Below are positions 6,449-14,976 of a DNA stretch of 38,265 nucleotides, piece after piece. The DNA lies in NCBI GenBank assembly GCA_027485235.1, contig JAIXRJ010000024.1, positions 1 through 38,265 on the forward strand, given 5' to 3'. The translations under genes were made by a program, and so were the position numbers. The first letter of the stretch is position 1; each line of letters opens with the position of its first letter. The notes below the pieces were generated by a model. The model did no database searches. It was not told where the DNA came from and was given only the letters and a program-made list of their open reading frames with translations. The DNA comes from Comamonadaceae bacterium. GTDB lineage: Bacteria > Pseudomonadota > Gammaproteobacteria > Burkholderiales > Burkholderiaceae_C.

Positions 6449-9316
6449 TCAGTGCGCCTGCTCCCAATTGGGTCCAAAGCCCACTTCGGCGAGCAGCGGC
6501 ACTTTCAGGTCGGCCACACCGGCCATGATGCGCGGGATCTCGGTGCGCACCCATTCCACTTCAACCTCAGGCACCTCGAACACCAGTTCGTCGTGCACCT
6601 GCATGATGACTTTGGTCGCCTTGCCTTGCTCGTCCAGCGCTTTTTGCACCGCCACCATGCTCAGCTTGATCAGGTCGGCCGCCGTGCCCTGCATGGGCGC
6701 GTTGATGGCGGCGCGCTCGGCCCCGGCGCGGCGCGGGCCGTTGGGGCTGTTGATCTCTGGCAGCACCAAGCGGCGGCCAAACACGGTCTCGACATAACCC
6801 ATTGCCTTGGCCTGCTCGCGGGTGGCGTCCATGTAGTGCTTGACCCCGGCGAAACGCTCAAAGTAGCGAGTGATGTAGTTCTTGGCGGCGGTGTTGTCGA
6901 TGGAGAGCGCCTTGGCCAAGCCAAAAGCGCTCATGCCGTAAATCAGGCCAAAGTTGATGGTCTTGGCGTAGCGGCGCTGCTCGCTGCTCACCGTGTCGGG
7001 CGTGGCGCCAAACACCTCGGCGGCGGTGGCCTTGTGCACATCCAGGCCTTCATGGAAGGCTTTGAGCAAAGCCGGGTCGTCGCTCAGGTGCGCCATGATG
7101 CGCAGCTCGATCTGGCTGTAGTCGGCACTGGCGATCACGCAACCCGCAGGGGCCACAAAGGCCTCGCGCACCTTGCGCCCTTCGGCAGTGCGCACCGGGA
7201 TGTTTTGCAGGTTGGGCTCGTTGCTCGACAAGCGGCCCGTCACGGCCACCGCCTGCGCATAGTGGGTGTGCACACGGCCCGTGCGCGGCAAGGCCAGTTG
7301 CGCCAGCTTGTCGGTGTAGGTGCCCTTCAACTTGCTCAGGCTGCGGTGCTCCAGGATGCGGGCGGGCAGCGGGTAGTCTTCGGCCAGTTTTTCCAGCACC
7401 TCTTCGTCGGTGCTGCGTGCGCCGGTGGCGGTTTTTTTGACGACGGGCAGGCCCAGCTTGTCAAAAAAGATCTCGCCCAGCTGCTTGGGGCTGGCCAGGT
7501 TGAAGGGCTGGCCCGCGATCTCGTAGGCTTCGGTTTCGAGCTGCACGATGCGCTCACCCAGCGCCTGGCTTTGCGCGGCCAGGGTGGGCGCGTCGATCAG
7601 CACGCCGTTGCGCTCGATGCGGTACAGCGCTTCGCTGGTCTGGATTTCCAGCTCGTACACATATTTGAGCCCCGCATGCGCCTCGATCTGCGGCCACAGC
7701 GCCAGATGCACGTCCAGGCATTGGTCCGAGTCTTCGCACGAATAATGCGCGGCTTTGTCCACGTCCACCTGAGCAAACGGGATTTGGTGCGCGCCCTTGC
7801 CACACAGGTCTTCGTAGGTCACGCCACGGCGGCCCACATGGCGTTCGGCCAGGCTGGAGAGGCCATGCGGCTTGTGCACTTCGAGCACATAGCTTTCCAG
7901 CATGGTGTCGTGCGCGTAGCCCTGCACTTCGATGCCGTGGTTGGCGAACACATGGCGGTCGTATTTGATGTTTTGGCCCAGCTTGTGGCGGGCAGGGTTT
8001 TCGAGCCAGGGCTTGAGTTTGGCCAGCACATCGGCCAGCGGCAGCTGTTCGGGCGCACCCGGGCCGTTGTGGGCCAGCGGAATGTAGGCCGCCTCGCAGG
8101 GCGTGACGCTGAGCGAGATGCCCACGATCTCGGCGCGCATGGCGTCCAAAGAAGTGGTTTCGGTGTCGATAGCCGTGAGCGGGGCTTGCTCGATGCGGGC
8201 GAGCCAAGTCTCGAACGCGGCCCAGTCGAGCACCGTGTCGTATTTCAAGTCGCCTTGCACGGCGCTGGCCGCGCTGTCCAGCTCGGGCAAGGCGGCAGGT
8301 TCGTCGGCAGTGGCTTGGCCAAACAAATCGCCCATGCCCGTGTCTTTGGGCTTGGCTGCACGCGCCGCTTTGGGTGCGGGCGCAGGCACGGCCCCGCCCA
8401 GCGACTGCACCAAGCCCTTGAAGCCATAGGTTTGGTAAAAATTCAGCAGCTTGTCTTTGTCGGGCGCATGCAGGTGCAAGCTGGCCAGCGACGGCAAATC
8501 GGGCACCCAAGCGGTCAAATCGCAGTCGGTTTTCATGGTCACCAGCGCTCTGCCTTTGGGCAGCCAATCCACCGCCTGGCGCAGGTTTTCGCCCGCCACA
8601 CCTTTGATGTCGTGCGCGTTGTCCATCAGCTGGTCGAGCGAGCCGTATTCCAGCAGCCACTTGGCGGCCGTCTTGGGGCCGACCTTGGCCACGCCGGGCA
8701 CGTTGTCCACCGTGTCACCCACCAAGGTTTGGTAATCGATCATGAGCGAAGGCGGGACACCAAACTCGGCCGTGACGCCCGCCACATCGCGCACCTTGCC
8801 GTTCATGGTGTCGATGATGGTGATGTGCTCGTTCACCAGTTGACTCAAGTCTTTGTCGCCGCTCGACACCGTGACGGTGATGCCCTGCTGCGCGGCCACA
8901 CGCGCCAGCGTGGCGATCACGTCATCGGCTTCCACACCCGGCACATCCAGCACGGTCCAGCCCATCAGGCGCACCAGCTCGTGGATGGGCTCGATTTGCG
9001 AGCGCAAATCGTCGGGCATGGGGCTGCGGTTGGCCTTGTATTCGGGGTACATCTCGTCGCGGAATGTCGGGCCTTTGGCGTCGAACACGCAGGCGGCATA
9101 GACGGCGGGCACATCCTTGCGCAGCCGCTCCATCATGTTGATCATGCCGCGAATGGCGCCGGTGGCGGCGCTCGTTGGGTCGCCCGGCACGGCGCGCAGG
9201 TCGGGCATGGCATGGAAGGCGCGGTAAAGGTAACTGGAGCCGTCCACCAACAACAAGTGGGCTTGGGTGGTGGTTGGAAGCGTGGCGGTGGCGGTGTCAG
9301 GGGTGTTTTCGCTCAT
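6449..9316 (-). CDS. polA: DNA polymerase I
   Basis: A 955-aa three-domain polymerase I. The 5'-nuclease domain spans about residues 20-310 (LLLVDGSSYLYRAFHAMPDL, VEADDVIATLA, SGDKDLSQLV). The 3'-5' exonuclease spans about 370-560 and keeps the proofreading motif AIDTETTSLD, lost in some lineages. The polymerase domain to the C-terminus has motif A SADYSQIELRIMAHL, motif B KTINFGLIYGMSAFG and motif C VHDELVFEV. It fills gaps in excision repair and removes Okazaki primers. A variable Ala/Pro-rich linker (APAPKAARAAKPKD) joins the 5'-nuclease and exonuclease parts. ATG 9316 (MSENTPDTATATLP) is preferred over in-frame ATG 9364, which adds an unlike 16-residue extension. It is divergent from thrB. 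Confidence 0.97.
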   Translation of the reverse strand: MSENTPDTATATLPTTTQAHLLLVDGSSYLYRAFHAMPDLRAVPGDPTSAATGAIRGMINMMERLRKDVPAVYAACVFDAKGPTFRDEMYPEYKANRSPMPDDLRSQIEPIHELVRLMGWTVLDVPGVEADDVIATLARVAAQQGITVTVSSGDKDLSQLVNEHITIIDTMNGKVRDVAGVTAEFGVPPSLMIDYQTLVGDTVDNVPGVAKVGPKTAAKWLLEYGSLDQLMDNAHDIKGVAGENLRQAVDWLPKGRALVTMKTDCDLTAWVPDLPSLASLHLHAPDKDKLLNFYQTYGFKGLVQSLGGAVPAPAPKAARAAKPKDTGMGDLFGQATADEPAALPELDSAASAVQGDLKYDTVLDWAAFETWLARIEQAPLTAIDTETTSLDAMRAEIVGISLSVTPCEAAYIPLAHNGPGAPEQLPLADVLAKLKPWLENPARHKLGQNIKYDRHVFANHGIEVQGYAHDTMLESYVLEVHKPHGLSSLAERHVGRRGVTYEDLCGKGAHQIPFAQVDVDKAAHYSCEDSDQCLDVHLALWPQIEAHAGLKYVYELEIQTSEALYRIERNGVLIDAPTLAAQSQALGERIVQLETEAYEIAGQPFNLASPKQLGEIFFDKLGLPVVKKTATGARSTDEEVLEKLAEDYPLPARILEHRSLSKLKGTYTDKLAQLALPRTGRVHTHYAQAVAVTGRLSSNEPNLQNIPVRTAEGRKVREAFVAPAGCVIASADYSQIELRIMAHLSDDPALLKAFHEGLDVHKATAAEVFGATPDTVSSEQRRYAKTINFGLIYGMSAFGLAKALSIDNTAAKNYITRYFERFAGVKHYMDATREQAKAMGYVETVFGRRLVLPEINSPNGPRRAGAERAAINAPMQGTAADLIKLSMVAVQKALDEQGKATKVIMQVHDELVFEVPEVEVEWVRTEIPRIMAGVADLKVPLLAEVGFGPNWEQAH

Positions 9317-9424
9317 CCCCCGATTGTGTACCGGGATCAAGGCATGACCGTCAAACCGCCTCATGATTGGGTGGCCGAGCCTGTGCCACGGCGATGTGGC
9401 AAAGCGCAGTCGGCCCTTTGCGGG

Positions 9425-9452
9425 TCATTGTGGGGTGTTCGCCCTCTACAAT
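9425..9452 (+). promoter_or_regulatory. Candidate sigma-70 promoter for thrB
   Basis: TACAAT (9447-9452, five of six consensus bases) lies 16 bp after TCATTG (9425-9430), a weak -35. It faces thrB, whose ATG is at 9505, giving a leader of about 45 bases. The rest of the polA-thrB gap shows nothing distinctive. Confidence 0.35.
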
Positions 9453-9504
9453 CCGTGTTTTTGCACGTCCACGCCAGCCCCCTGGCGCTTTAACCCTCTT
9501 CCCC

Positions 9505-10455
9505 ATGGCGGTCTACACCGAAGTCACCGAAGCCCAGGCCAACGCCCTGATGCAGGCCCTGGATCTGGGCCAGCTGACCGCTTTTCGCGGTATCGAGGGG
9601 GGCATTGAGAACACCAATTACTTTGCGACGACCGATCAGGGTGAGTATGTGCTGACCTTGTTCGAGCGCTTGACACACGAACAACTGCCTTTTTATCTGT
9701 TTCTGATGAAGCACCTGGCCGAGCGCGGCATCCCGGTGCCCGACCCGGCTGCCAACCGGGACGGCGATTTGCTGCACACCGTGAACGGCAAACCGGCTGC
9801 CGTGGTGAACAAACTGGCCGGTCAAAGCCAGTTGCAACCCCAGGCCGTGCACTGCACCGCCGTGGGCGACATGCTGGCGCGCATGCACCTGGTGGGGGCC
9901 AACTACAAGCGCAGCCAACCCAACCTGCGTGGCCTGGCGTGGTGGAACGAGACGGTGCCTTTGGTCTTGCCCCACCTGGACAGTGCCCAAGCGGCTTTGC
10001 TGCGCAGCGAACTGGCTTACCAGAACCACATCGCCGAAAGCGCAGCCTACGCCGCCTTGCCCCGTGGTCCGGTGCACGCTGATTTGTTCCGCGACAACGT
10101 GATGTTCGACGGAGAACATCTGACCGGCTTCTTTGATTTTTATTTCGCCGGCGTGGACACTTGGCTTTTCGACTTGGCGGTGTGTCTGAACGATTGGTGC
10201 ATCGACATGCCCACCGGCGTTCACGTCGCGACCCGCGCCCAGGCCATGCTGGGCGCCTACATGGCCGTCCGGCCCCTGAGCGCTGCCGAACGCGCCTTGT
10301 TGCCTGCCCTTTTGCGCGCAGGGGCTTTGCGCTTTTGGATCTCGCGTTTGTGGGACTATCACCTGCCCCGTGAAGCGTCGATGCTCAAGCCTCACGATCC
10401 CACCCATTTCGAACGCGTCTTGCGCGAGCGTGTCGCACACGCCATGACGCTCTGA
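9505..10455 (+). CDS. thrB: Homoserine kinase (ChoK-like type)
   Basis: A 316-aa kinase of the choline-kinase/APH fold, the form of ThrB found in Pseudomonas and Burkholderiales rather than the GHMP-type enzyme of E. coli. It begins [15 protein letters not shown]. The catalytic Brenner motif is [12 protein letters not shown] (H191, D193, N198), and the metal-binding aspartate is D211 in [10 protein letters not shown] nucleotide-loop region [12 protein letters not shown] lies at 29-40. It phosphorylates L-homoserine with ATP in the cytoplasm, the penultimate step to threonine. ATG 9505 fits the family start; the longer in-frame ATG at 9367 would overlap the promoter region. The stop is followed 12 bp later by the next gene, suggesting cotranscription. 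Confidence 0.93.
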   Translation: MAVYTEVTEAQANALMQALDLGQLTAFRGIEGGIENTNYFATTDQGEYVLTLFERLTHEQLPFYLFLMKHLAERGIPVPDPAANRDGDLLHTVNGKPAAVVNKLAGQSQLQPQAVHCTAVGDMLARMHLVGANYKRSQPNLRGLAWWNETVPLVLPHLDSAQAALLRSELAYQNHIAESAAYAALPRGPVHADLFRDNVMFDGEHLTGFFDFYFAGVDTWLFDLAVCLNDWCIDMPTGVHVATRAQAMLGAYMAVRPLSAAERALLPALLRAGALRFWISRLWDYHLPREASMLKPHDPTHFERVLRERVAHAMTL

Positions 10456-10467
10456 TTGACCGACACC

Positions 10468-11265
10468 ATGCAACTGAACACCCTCCCTGCCCGTTCCGGT
10501 TTGACCTGGGTGCGCCAAGGCATTCGAACTTTCTGGCGTCAACCACTGGCCATGTCTGGCCTCTTTTTCTTGTTCATGGTGCTGGTTTCACTGGTCTCGA
10601 TCGTGCCGATCATCGGTGCCGGCTTGGCCTTGGTGTTGTTGCCCGCCTTGACGCTGGGCATGATGGCCGCCACCGAGGTGGCAGAAGACCAGCGCTTTCC
10701 CATGCCGGTTCAATTGTTTGCGGCCCTCAAAAACGGTCCTCAGCGCAAGGCCATGCTGCAGCTGGGTGCTGGCTACGCGGTCGGTTTTTTGGCCATCATG
10801 GGGATTTCTGTGCTGGTGGACGGCGGCACCTTTGCAAGGGTCTACCTGACCGGTGCCAACATGAGCCCCGAGGTGGTGAACTCCGCACCTTTTCAATCCG
10901 CACTGTGGGTGTCCATGCTGTTGTACATCCCGCTGGCCATGATGTTCTGGCATGCCCCGGCGCTGGTGCATTGGCAAGCTGTGCCACCGGCCAAAAGCCT
11001 GTTTTTCAGCTTCCTGGCCTGCTGGCGCAACTTGCGCGCCTTCATGGTCTATGGGGCGGTCTGGTTTGGCTTGTTCATCGCGGCGGCCACCTTGTCCATG
11101 CTGGTGACCAGCTTGTTGGGGAACCCCAGCTTGCTGATGGCCATCTTGATGCCCGTGGGACTCATGGTGGCGGCGATGTTCTTCACATCGATGGTCTACT
11201 CCGTGCGGGACTGCTTTCAGGTCAATGGTGGTGACCATGCGCCCCGTGCGCATGACCATGCGTGA
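10468..11265 (+). CDS. BPSS1780-family membrane protein
   Basis: A 265-aa polytopic inner-membrane protein with about six hydrophobic segments: MSGLFFLFMVLVSLVSIVPI, GAGLALVLLPALTLGMMAA, YAVGFLAIMGISVLV, ALWVSMLLYIPLAMMF, and two near AVWFGLFIAAATLSMLV and MAILMPVGLMVAAMFFTSMV. The N-terminal WVRQGIRTFWRQPLAMSGLFF pattern is typical of this betaproteobacterial family of unknown function. It directly follows thrB. A TTG at 10456 could also start it, but ATG 10468 is more likely. The last 44 bp overlap the 3' end of the convergent SlyD-like gene, and both proteins end in His-containing tails (here GGDHAPRAHDHA). Confidence 0.8.
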   Translation: MQLNTLPARSGLTWVRQGIRTFWRQPLAMSGLFFLFMVLVSLVSIVPIIGAGLALVLLPALTLGMMAATEVAEDQRFPMPVQLFAALKNGPQRKAMLQLGAGYAVGFLAIMGISVLVDGGTFARVYLTGANMSPEVVNSAPFQSALWVSMLLYIPLAMMFWHAPALVHWQAVPPAKSLFFSFLACWRNLRAFMVYGAVWFGLFIAAATLSMLVTSLLGNPSLLMAILMPVGLMVAAMFFTSMVYSVRDCFQVNGGDHAPRAHDHA

Positions 11266-11698
11266 CCTCTTCGGCTGACGCGGCACGCACCTCCAGAACC
11301 TTCAAACTGAAGCTCAGGTTCTGACCGGCCCAAGGGTGGTTGCCGTCCAAGATCACTTGGTCGCCCTTGATCTTGATGACGGTGAACACCTGCTCTTGGC
11401 CCTCCTTCGTGCGACCGCGCAGTTGGCCACCGACCTTCACGCCCGGAGGGAAATCTTTTTTGGAAATGGTCTGCACCAAGGTCTCGTCGCGCTCGCCAAA
11501 GGCATCGGCAGCAGCCAGCTTCAAGGTGGTCTCAAAGCCCTCGTCCTGGCCTTCCAGCGCTTCTTCGATCTTGGGCAGGGTGTTCTCGTAGCCGCCGTGC
11601 AAATACGAGGTGGGCTCTTGCGCCTTGTCCAGCAGCTGGCCTTGGGCATTCACCACTTTGTACTGCATGGTGACGACGGTGTCTTTTCCAATTTTCAT
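11222..11698 (-). CDS. SlyD-like FKBP-type peptidyl-prolyl isomerase
   Basis: A 158-aa FKBP-fold protein of the SlyD/SlpA group. It starts MKIGKDTVVTMQYKVVNAQGQLLD, has the flap-boundary motif SYLHGGYENTLPKIEEALEGQDEG, an insert-in-flap chaperone domain (about residues 70-125, with KDFPPGVKVGGQLRG) and the closing DGNHPWAGQNLSFSLKVLEVR. The tail HGHAHGAHGHHH is His-rich, as in SlyD proteins that bind nickel and feed metalloenzymes. It catalyses prolyl cis-trans isomerisation and acts as a cytoplasmic folding chaperone. ATG 11698 has GAAAGAAG upstream; an ATG 18 bp earlier adds MKRKKP and is less likely. It follows the uvrD-family stop by 22 bp, so the two may be cotranscribed. Its 3' end overlaps the gene from the other side by 44 bp. 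Confidence 0.92.
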   Translation of the reverse strand: MKIGKDTVVTMQYKVVNAQGQLLDKAQEPTSYLHGGYENTLPKIEEALEGQDEGFETTLKLAAADAFGERDETLVQTISKKDFPPGVKVGGQLRGRTKEGQEQVFTVIKIKGDQVILDGNHPWAGQNLSFSLKVLEVRAASAEEVTHGHAHGAHGHHH

Positions 11699-11720
11699 GG
11701 GCTTCTTTCTTTTCAAAAAA

Positions 11721-14150
11721 TCAAACGAGGGTCAGTTTGGCCACGCTCAGCGCCAGCCATTTCACGCCATGGCGCGGGAAGTTGACCTGGGCCCGGGCAT
11801 CAACGCCCGAGCCTTCGACGGCCAGCACTTTGCCTTCACCAAACTTGTTGTGGAACACATTTTTACCTGCGCTGATGCCGTGCTCGGGCTCGGCCTTTTG
11901 CACTGGTACAGGCGGGCTCTTGTAGGTCTCGGTGCTCAGGCTGCTTTGGCCCCAGGCCGGGCGGGCGTGGCGGTTTTGCGCAGGGGTCTGGCCCCAGGCA
12001 CCGCCGCCGCCAAAACCACCGCTGCCACTGCTTGACCCCAAGTTGGAAAAACCGGCGTTTTTGGGTGTCACCCATTTCAGGCACTCGTCGGGCAACTCTT
12101 CCAGAAAGCGGCTTTTCAAGTTGTAGCGAGTCTGGCCGTGCAGCATGCGGGTTTGCGAATGGCTCAGGTACAAGCGCTTGCGGGCGCGGGTGATGGCCAC
12201 ATACATCAGGCGGCGCTCTTCTTCGAGCCCGTCAAAGTCGTTCATGGCGTTTTCATGCGGGAACAGGCCTTCTTCCAGGCCGGTGATGAACACCGCGTCA
12301 AACTCCAAGCCCTTGCTGGCGTGTACCGTCATGAGCTGCACCGCGTCTTCACCCGCTTGGGCTTGGTTGTCACCCGCCTCCAGAGAAGCGTGGGTCAAGA
12401 AAGCCGCCAGCGGGCTCATGATCACGCCGTCTTCGCTGAACTCGTCGATCGTGCCCAGGTCTGATGCAGGTGCAGCGCTCAAGCCCTGGCTGGCTGGGCT
12501 TTGCGACAAAGCTTGCGGCAAGGCCACCGCACTGCGGCCAAAGCCTTCTTGCGTGACAAAGCTCTCGGCGGCATTGACCAGTTCTTCCAAGTTTTCCACC
12601 CGGTCAGCGCCTTCTTTTTCAGCGCGGTAGTGGTTGACCAAGCCCGTCTTGTCCAGCACCAAGTCAATGATCTCGCGCAAAGTCATGCCCTCGGTCTTCT
12701 CGCGCAGCACATCGACCATGGCCACAAAGGCGGCCAGATTGGCCCCGGCCTTGCCGGTGGTCGCGCTCACCGCATCGTGCAACGAGCAACCCGCAGCGCG
12801 CGCCGCGTCTTGCAATTGCTCGATGCTGCGCGCTCCGATGCCGCGCGGCGGAAAGTTGACCACCCGCAAAAAGCTGGTGTCGTCGTTGGGGTTCTCCATC
12901 AGACGCAAATAGGCCAGCGCGTGTTTGATCTCGGCGCGCTCAAAAAAGCGCAAGCCGCCATACACCCGGTACGGAAAGCCCGCGTTGAACAGCGCAGTCT
13001 CCAGCACCCGGCTTTGGGCGTTGCTGCGGTACAGCAGCGCGATTTCTTTGCGCTCAAAACCGTCTTGTTTGACCAACTGGCGCAGCTCTTCAATCAACCA
13101 CTGCGCCTCGGCAAAGTCAGAAGGCGACTCCACCACCCTGACCGGCTCACCAGCCCCTTGGTCTGTGCGCAAGGTTTTGCCCAGACGGGTCTTGTTGTGG
13201 CTGATCAGGTGGTTGGCCGAGTCCAGGATATTGCTGAAGCTGCGGTAGTTTTGCTCCAGCTTGATCTGGTGCTGCACCTGAAACTCGCGCACAAAGTCGG
13301 CCATATTGCCCACACGCGCGCCCCGGAAGGCGTAGATACTCTGGTCGTCATCGCCCACGGCCAAGATGGCACAACCAACGCCGTCATGAGCCCCCTCACC
13401 CGGCAAACCCGCCAGCTGCTTGAGCCAAGCGTATTGCAGCTTGTTGGTGTCCTGAAACTCGTCCACCAAAATGTGCCGAAAGCGGCGGCGGTAATGCTCG
13501 CGCACATGCGCGTTGTCGCGCAGCAATTCATACGAACGCAGCATCAACTCACCAAAGTCGACCACGCCTTCACGCAGGCATTGCTCTTCATACAGCTGGT
13601 ACAGCTCCACCTTGCGGCGGGTCTCGTCGTCGCGCACAGTCACATCGCCGGGGCGCTGGCCGTCTTCTTTACAACCCGAGATGAAATACTGCACCTGCTT
13701 GGGCGGAAAGCGGTCTTCGTCCACATTGAACTGCTTGCACAGCCGTTTGACGGCCGACAGCTGGTCTTGCGTGTCCAAGATCTGAAACGTCTGGGGCAGG
13801 CCCGCCAGCTGGTGATGCGCCCGCAAAAAGCGGTTGCACAGGCCGTGGAAAGTGCCGATCCACATCGCGTTCACGTTCACCGGCAGCATGGCCTGCAAGC
13901 GCAGCTTCATCTCTTTGGCCGCCTTGTTGGTGAAGGTCACCGCCAAAATGCCGCCGGGAGAGACTTGGGAGGTTTGCAAGAGCCAGGCGATGCGCGTGGT
14001 CAGCACCCGCGTCTTGCCCGAACCGGCCCCCGCCAGAATCAGCGCATGCTCCGACGGCAAGGCCACGGCCCGGAGCTGCTCTTCGTTGAGCTGGGCAAGC
14101 AAGGGGGAAGTCGTGTACGTGGAAATGTTCGGGAAGGTGTCTGACAGCAT
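11721..14150 (-). CDS. uvrD: UvrD/PcrA-type superfamily 1 DNA helicase
   Basis: An 809-aa 3'-5' helicase. Motifs seen: Q-motif LNEEQLRAVALP, Walker A AGAGSGKT (residues 40-47), Ia VTFTNKAAKEM, II LVDEFQDTNKLQY, III AVGDDDQSIYAFRGA, IV LEQNYRS, V TVHASKGLEFDAVF and VI YVAITRARKRLYL. A Gly-rich linker (SSGSGGFGGGGAWGQ) leads to a C-terminal Tudor-like domain (NVFHNKFGEGKVLAVEG to LTLV) that in PcrA/UvrD contacts RNA polymerase. It unwinds DNA in nucleotide-excision and mismatch repair and removes stalled complexes. Length and the C-terminal domain favour UvrD over Rep. ATG 14150 (MLSDTFPNISTYTTSP) was chosen; an in-frame ATG 54 bp upstream is possible but adds an atypical stretch. Confidence 0.93.
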   Translation of the reverse strand: MLSDTFPNISTYTTSPLLAQLNEEQLRAVALPSEHALILAGAGSGKTRVLTTRIAWLLQTSQVSPGGILAVTFTNKAAKEMKLRLQAMLPVNVNAMWIGTFHGLCNRFLRAHHQLAGLPQTFQILDTQDQLSAVKRLCKQFNVDEDRFPPKQVQYFISGCKEDGQRPGDVTVRDDETRRKVELYQLYEEQCLREGVVDFGELMLRSYELLRDNAHVREHYRRRFRHILVDEFQDTNKLQYAWLKQLAGLPGEGAHDGVGCAILAVGDDDQSIYAFRGARVGNMADFVREFQVQHQIKLEQNYRSFSNILDSANHLISHNKTRLGKTLRTDQGAGEPVRVVESPSDFAEAQWLIEELRQLVKQDGFERKEIALLYRSNAQSRVLETALFNAGFPYRVYGGLRFFERAEIKHALAYLRLMENPNDDTSFLRVVNFPPRGIGARSIEQLQDAARAAGCSLHDAVSATTGKAGANLAAFVAMVDVLREKTEGMTLREIIDLVLDKTGLVNHYRAEKEGADRVENLEELVNAAESFVTQEGFGRSAVALPQALSQSPASQGLSAAPASDLGTIDEFSEDGVIMSPLAAFLTHASLEAGDNQAQAGEDAVQLMTVHASKGLEFDAVFITGLEEGLFPHENAMNDFDGLEEERRLMYVAITRARKRLYLSHSQTRMLHGQTRYNLKSRFLEELPDECLKWVTPKNAGFSNLGSSSGSGGFGGGGAWGQTPAQNRHARPAWGQSSLSTETYKSPPVPVQKAEPEHGISAGKNVFHNKFGEGKVLAVEGSGVDARAQVNFPRHGVKWLALSVAKLTLV

Positions 14151-14348
14151 AGGGTGAGATTGTAGAAGCCGCATCCGTCTGGCCAAGCCACTCCAGGGAT
14201 CCATCGCAACCGCGCCTGCTGAAACCCATGGCGTTTTCGCAATCAGCCCAAGGGTTTACATCCCATTACAAACGAGGGTTTTCGAGGTGTGCAGAGCGCC
14301 GAATAAAAGAGCATACTGTTTACACCATTTATTCATCGGGTTTGAAAG

Positions 14349-14570
14349 ATGAAACATATGTCTTTATCAAGCTTTTCCATTCCGCAGCTGTGGAGCCGAC
14401 TGGCCTGCTACCTGTACAAGCCCAGCGCCACCGGCTCGTACGAATGCGGCACGCCGCAACTGGGCATGATCGCCTCATCGTCGGTCGCCCATACCAACTG
14501 GCCCGCGGCACCGCAAAGCGATGCGCCGTGCCTGAAAATCGACGTGCGCCCCAAGTCCCGCCACCCCTGA
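14349..14570 (+). CDS. Possible small protein of unknown function
   Basis: A 73-codon frame beginning MKHMSLSSFSIPQLWSRLACYLYKP. I do not recognise it. Support for coding is the strongly G/C-ending third positions from about codon 12 onward (CTG, GCC, TGC, TAC, AAG, CCC, AGC), the pattern of neighbouring real genes, and a GAAAG just before ATG 14349. A stretch with five Trp/Tyr residues and four cysteines gives no clear membrane segment or signal peptide. It stands alone between the divergent uvrD promoter region and guaC. A plus-strand intrinsic terminator at 14842-14874 could end its transcript. It may be a lineage-specific gene or chance; homologues would decide. Confidence 0.4.
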   Translation: MKHMSLSSFSIPQLWSRLACYLYKPSATGSYECGTPQLGMIASSSVAHTNWPAAPQSDAPCLKIDVRPKSRHP

Positions 14571-14692
14571 GCCAGTGGCGCTGAACTCTCTCGCGAATTC
14601 TTCGCATCCAAGGGCCGTGCTCGCCAAGGCAGGCTGTGAGAGCCAAGCTGGGGCTGGCGTGGTTTGCGCAAAATCGCGCACGGGGTGCTGCT

Positions 14693-14739
14693 CCCACCCA
14701 TCCTTCAACCGCCCCACCCATCCACTGACCCACCCATCC
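14693..14739. repeat. Three direct copies of an 11-bp C-rich repeat (minus-strand G-quadruplex potential)
   Basis: CCCACCCATCC occurs exactly at 14693-14703, 14713-14723 and 14729-14739. Read on the minus strand, copies three and two give GGG-T-GGG, a 9-base loop and GGG-T-GGGG, four G-tracts able in principle to form a quadruplex, with a further G-rich copy just after. No gene lies here. The rest of the 14571-14976 gap holds the terminator and the guaC leader, and otherwise nothing I can identify. Confidence 0.65.
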
Positions 14740-14829
14740 ATTGCTTCCCCCATGTGGGAGCCGCGCCCCGCGCGCGATGTCAAGAGCCGCCACAGGGCAC
14801 TGCTGAAGAATAAGCCCCCCACAAACGAG

Positions 14830-14835
14830 TAGAAT
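14830..14835 (+). promoter_or_regulatory. Weak candidate -10 element upstream of guaC
   Basis: TAGAAT matches five of six bases of the sigma-70 -10 consensus. A start a few bases downstream would place the hairpin-plus-U8 element at the very 5' end of the guaC transcript. No convincing -35 box is visible 16-18 bp upstream. Confidence 0.2.
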
Positions 14836-14841
14836 CAGCCA

Positions 14842-14874
14842 CCGGGCCCAAGATTCTTGCGCCCGGTTTTTTTT
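14842..14874 (+). terminator. Strong Rho-independent terminator or guaC leader attenuator
   Basis: CCGGGC (14842-14847) pairs with GCCCGG (14861-14866), enclosing a second CAAG/CTTG stem. Eight T residues follow directly. It works on the plus strand. The only upstream plus-strand candidate is the small reading frame at 14349-14570, so it either ends that transcript or acts in the guaC leader 100 bp before the start codon. Confidence 0.8.
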
Positions 14875-14976
14875 GCCCTGAACCTGCAAGGGGTTCACTT
14901 CAGGGGCCAGAAAACCGGCCAGGCCAAGCGCTCACTCGTTCTTTCAACGAATCCTTTTTTGGAGCTTGGTTTTCTC

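Noticed and set aside
6452..9493. A 1013-codon open frame on the plus strand opposite polA
   Set aside because: It is antisense to a clear polA, is rich in His, Gln, Gly and Arg as expected from the high-GC complement, and shows no domain or start signal.
12501..14144. A 547-codon open frame opposite the uvrD-type gene
   Set aside because: Same shadow effect; composition is biased (Leu, Gln, His, Val) and all helicase motifs lie on the other strand.
14305..14345. CTGTTTACAC resembling half of a LexA box before the small frame
   Set aside because: The second half (ACAG) is missing at the right distance, so SOS control is not supported.
14329..14898. Minus-strand frame of 189 codons in the uvrD-guaC gap, with repeated GWV/DGW units
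   Set aside because: The repetition comes from the triple 11-bp DNA repeat; it crosses the guaC-leader terminator and has no ribosome-binding site or family pattern.
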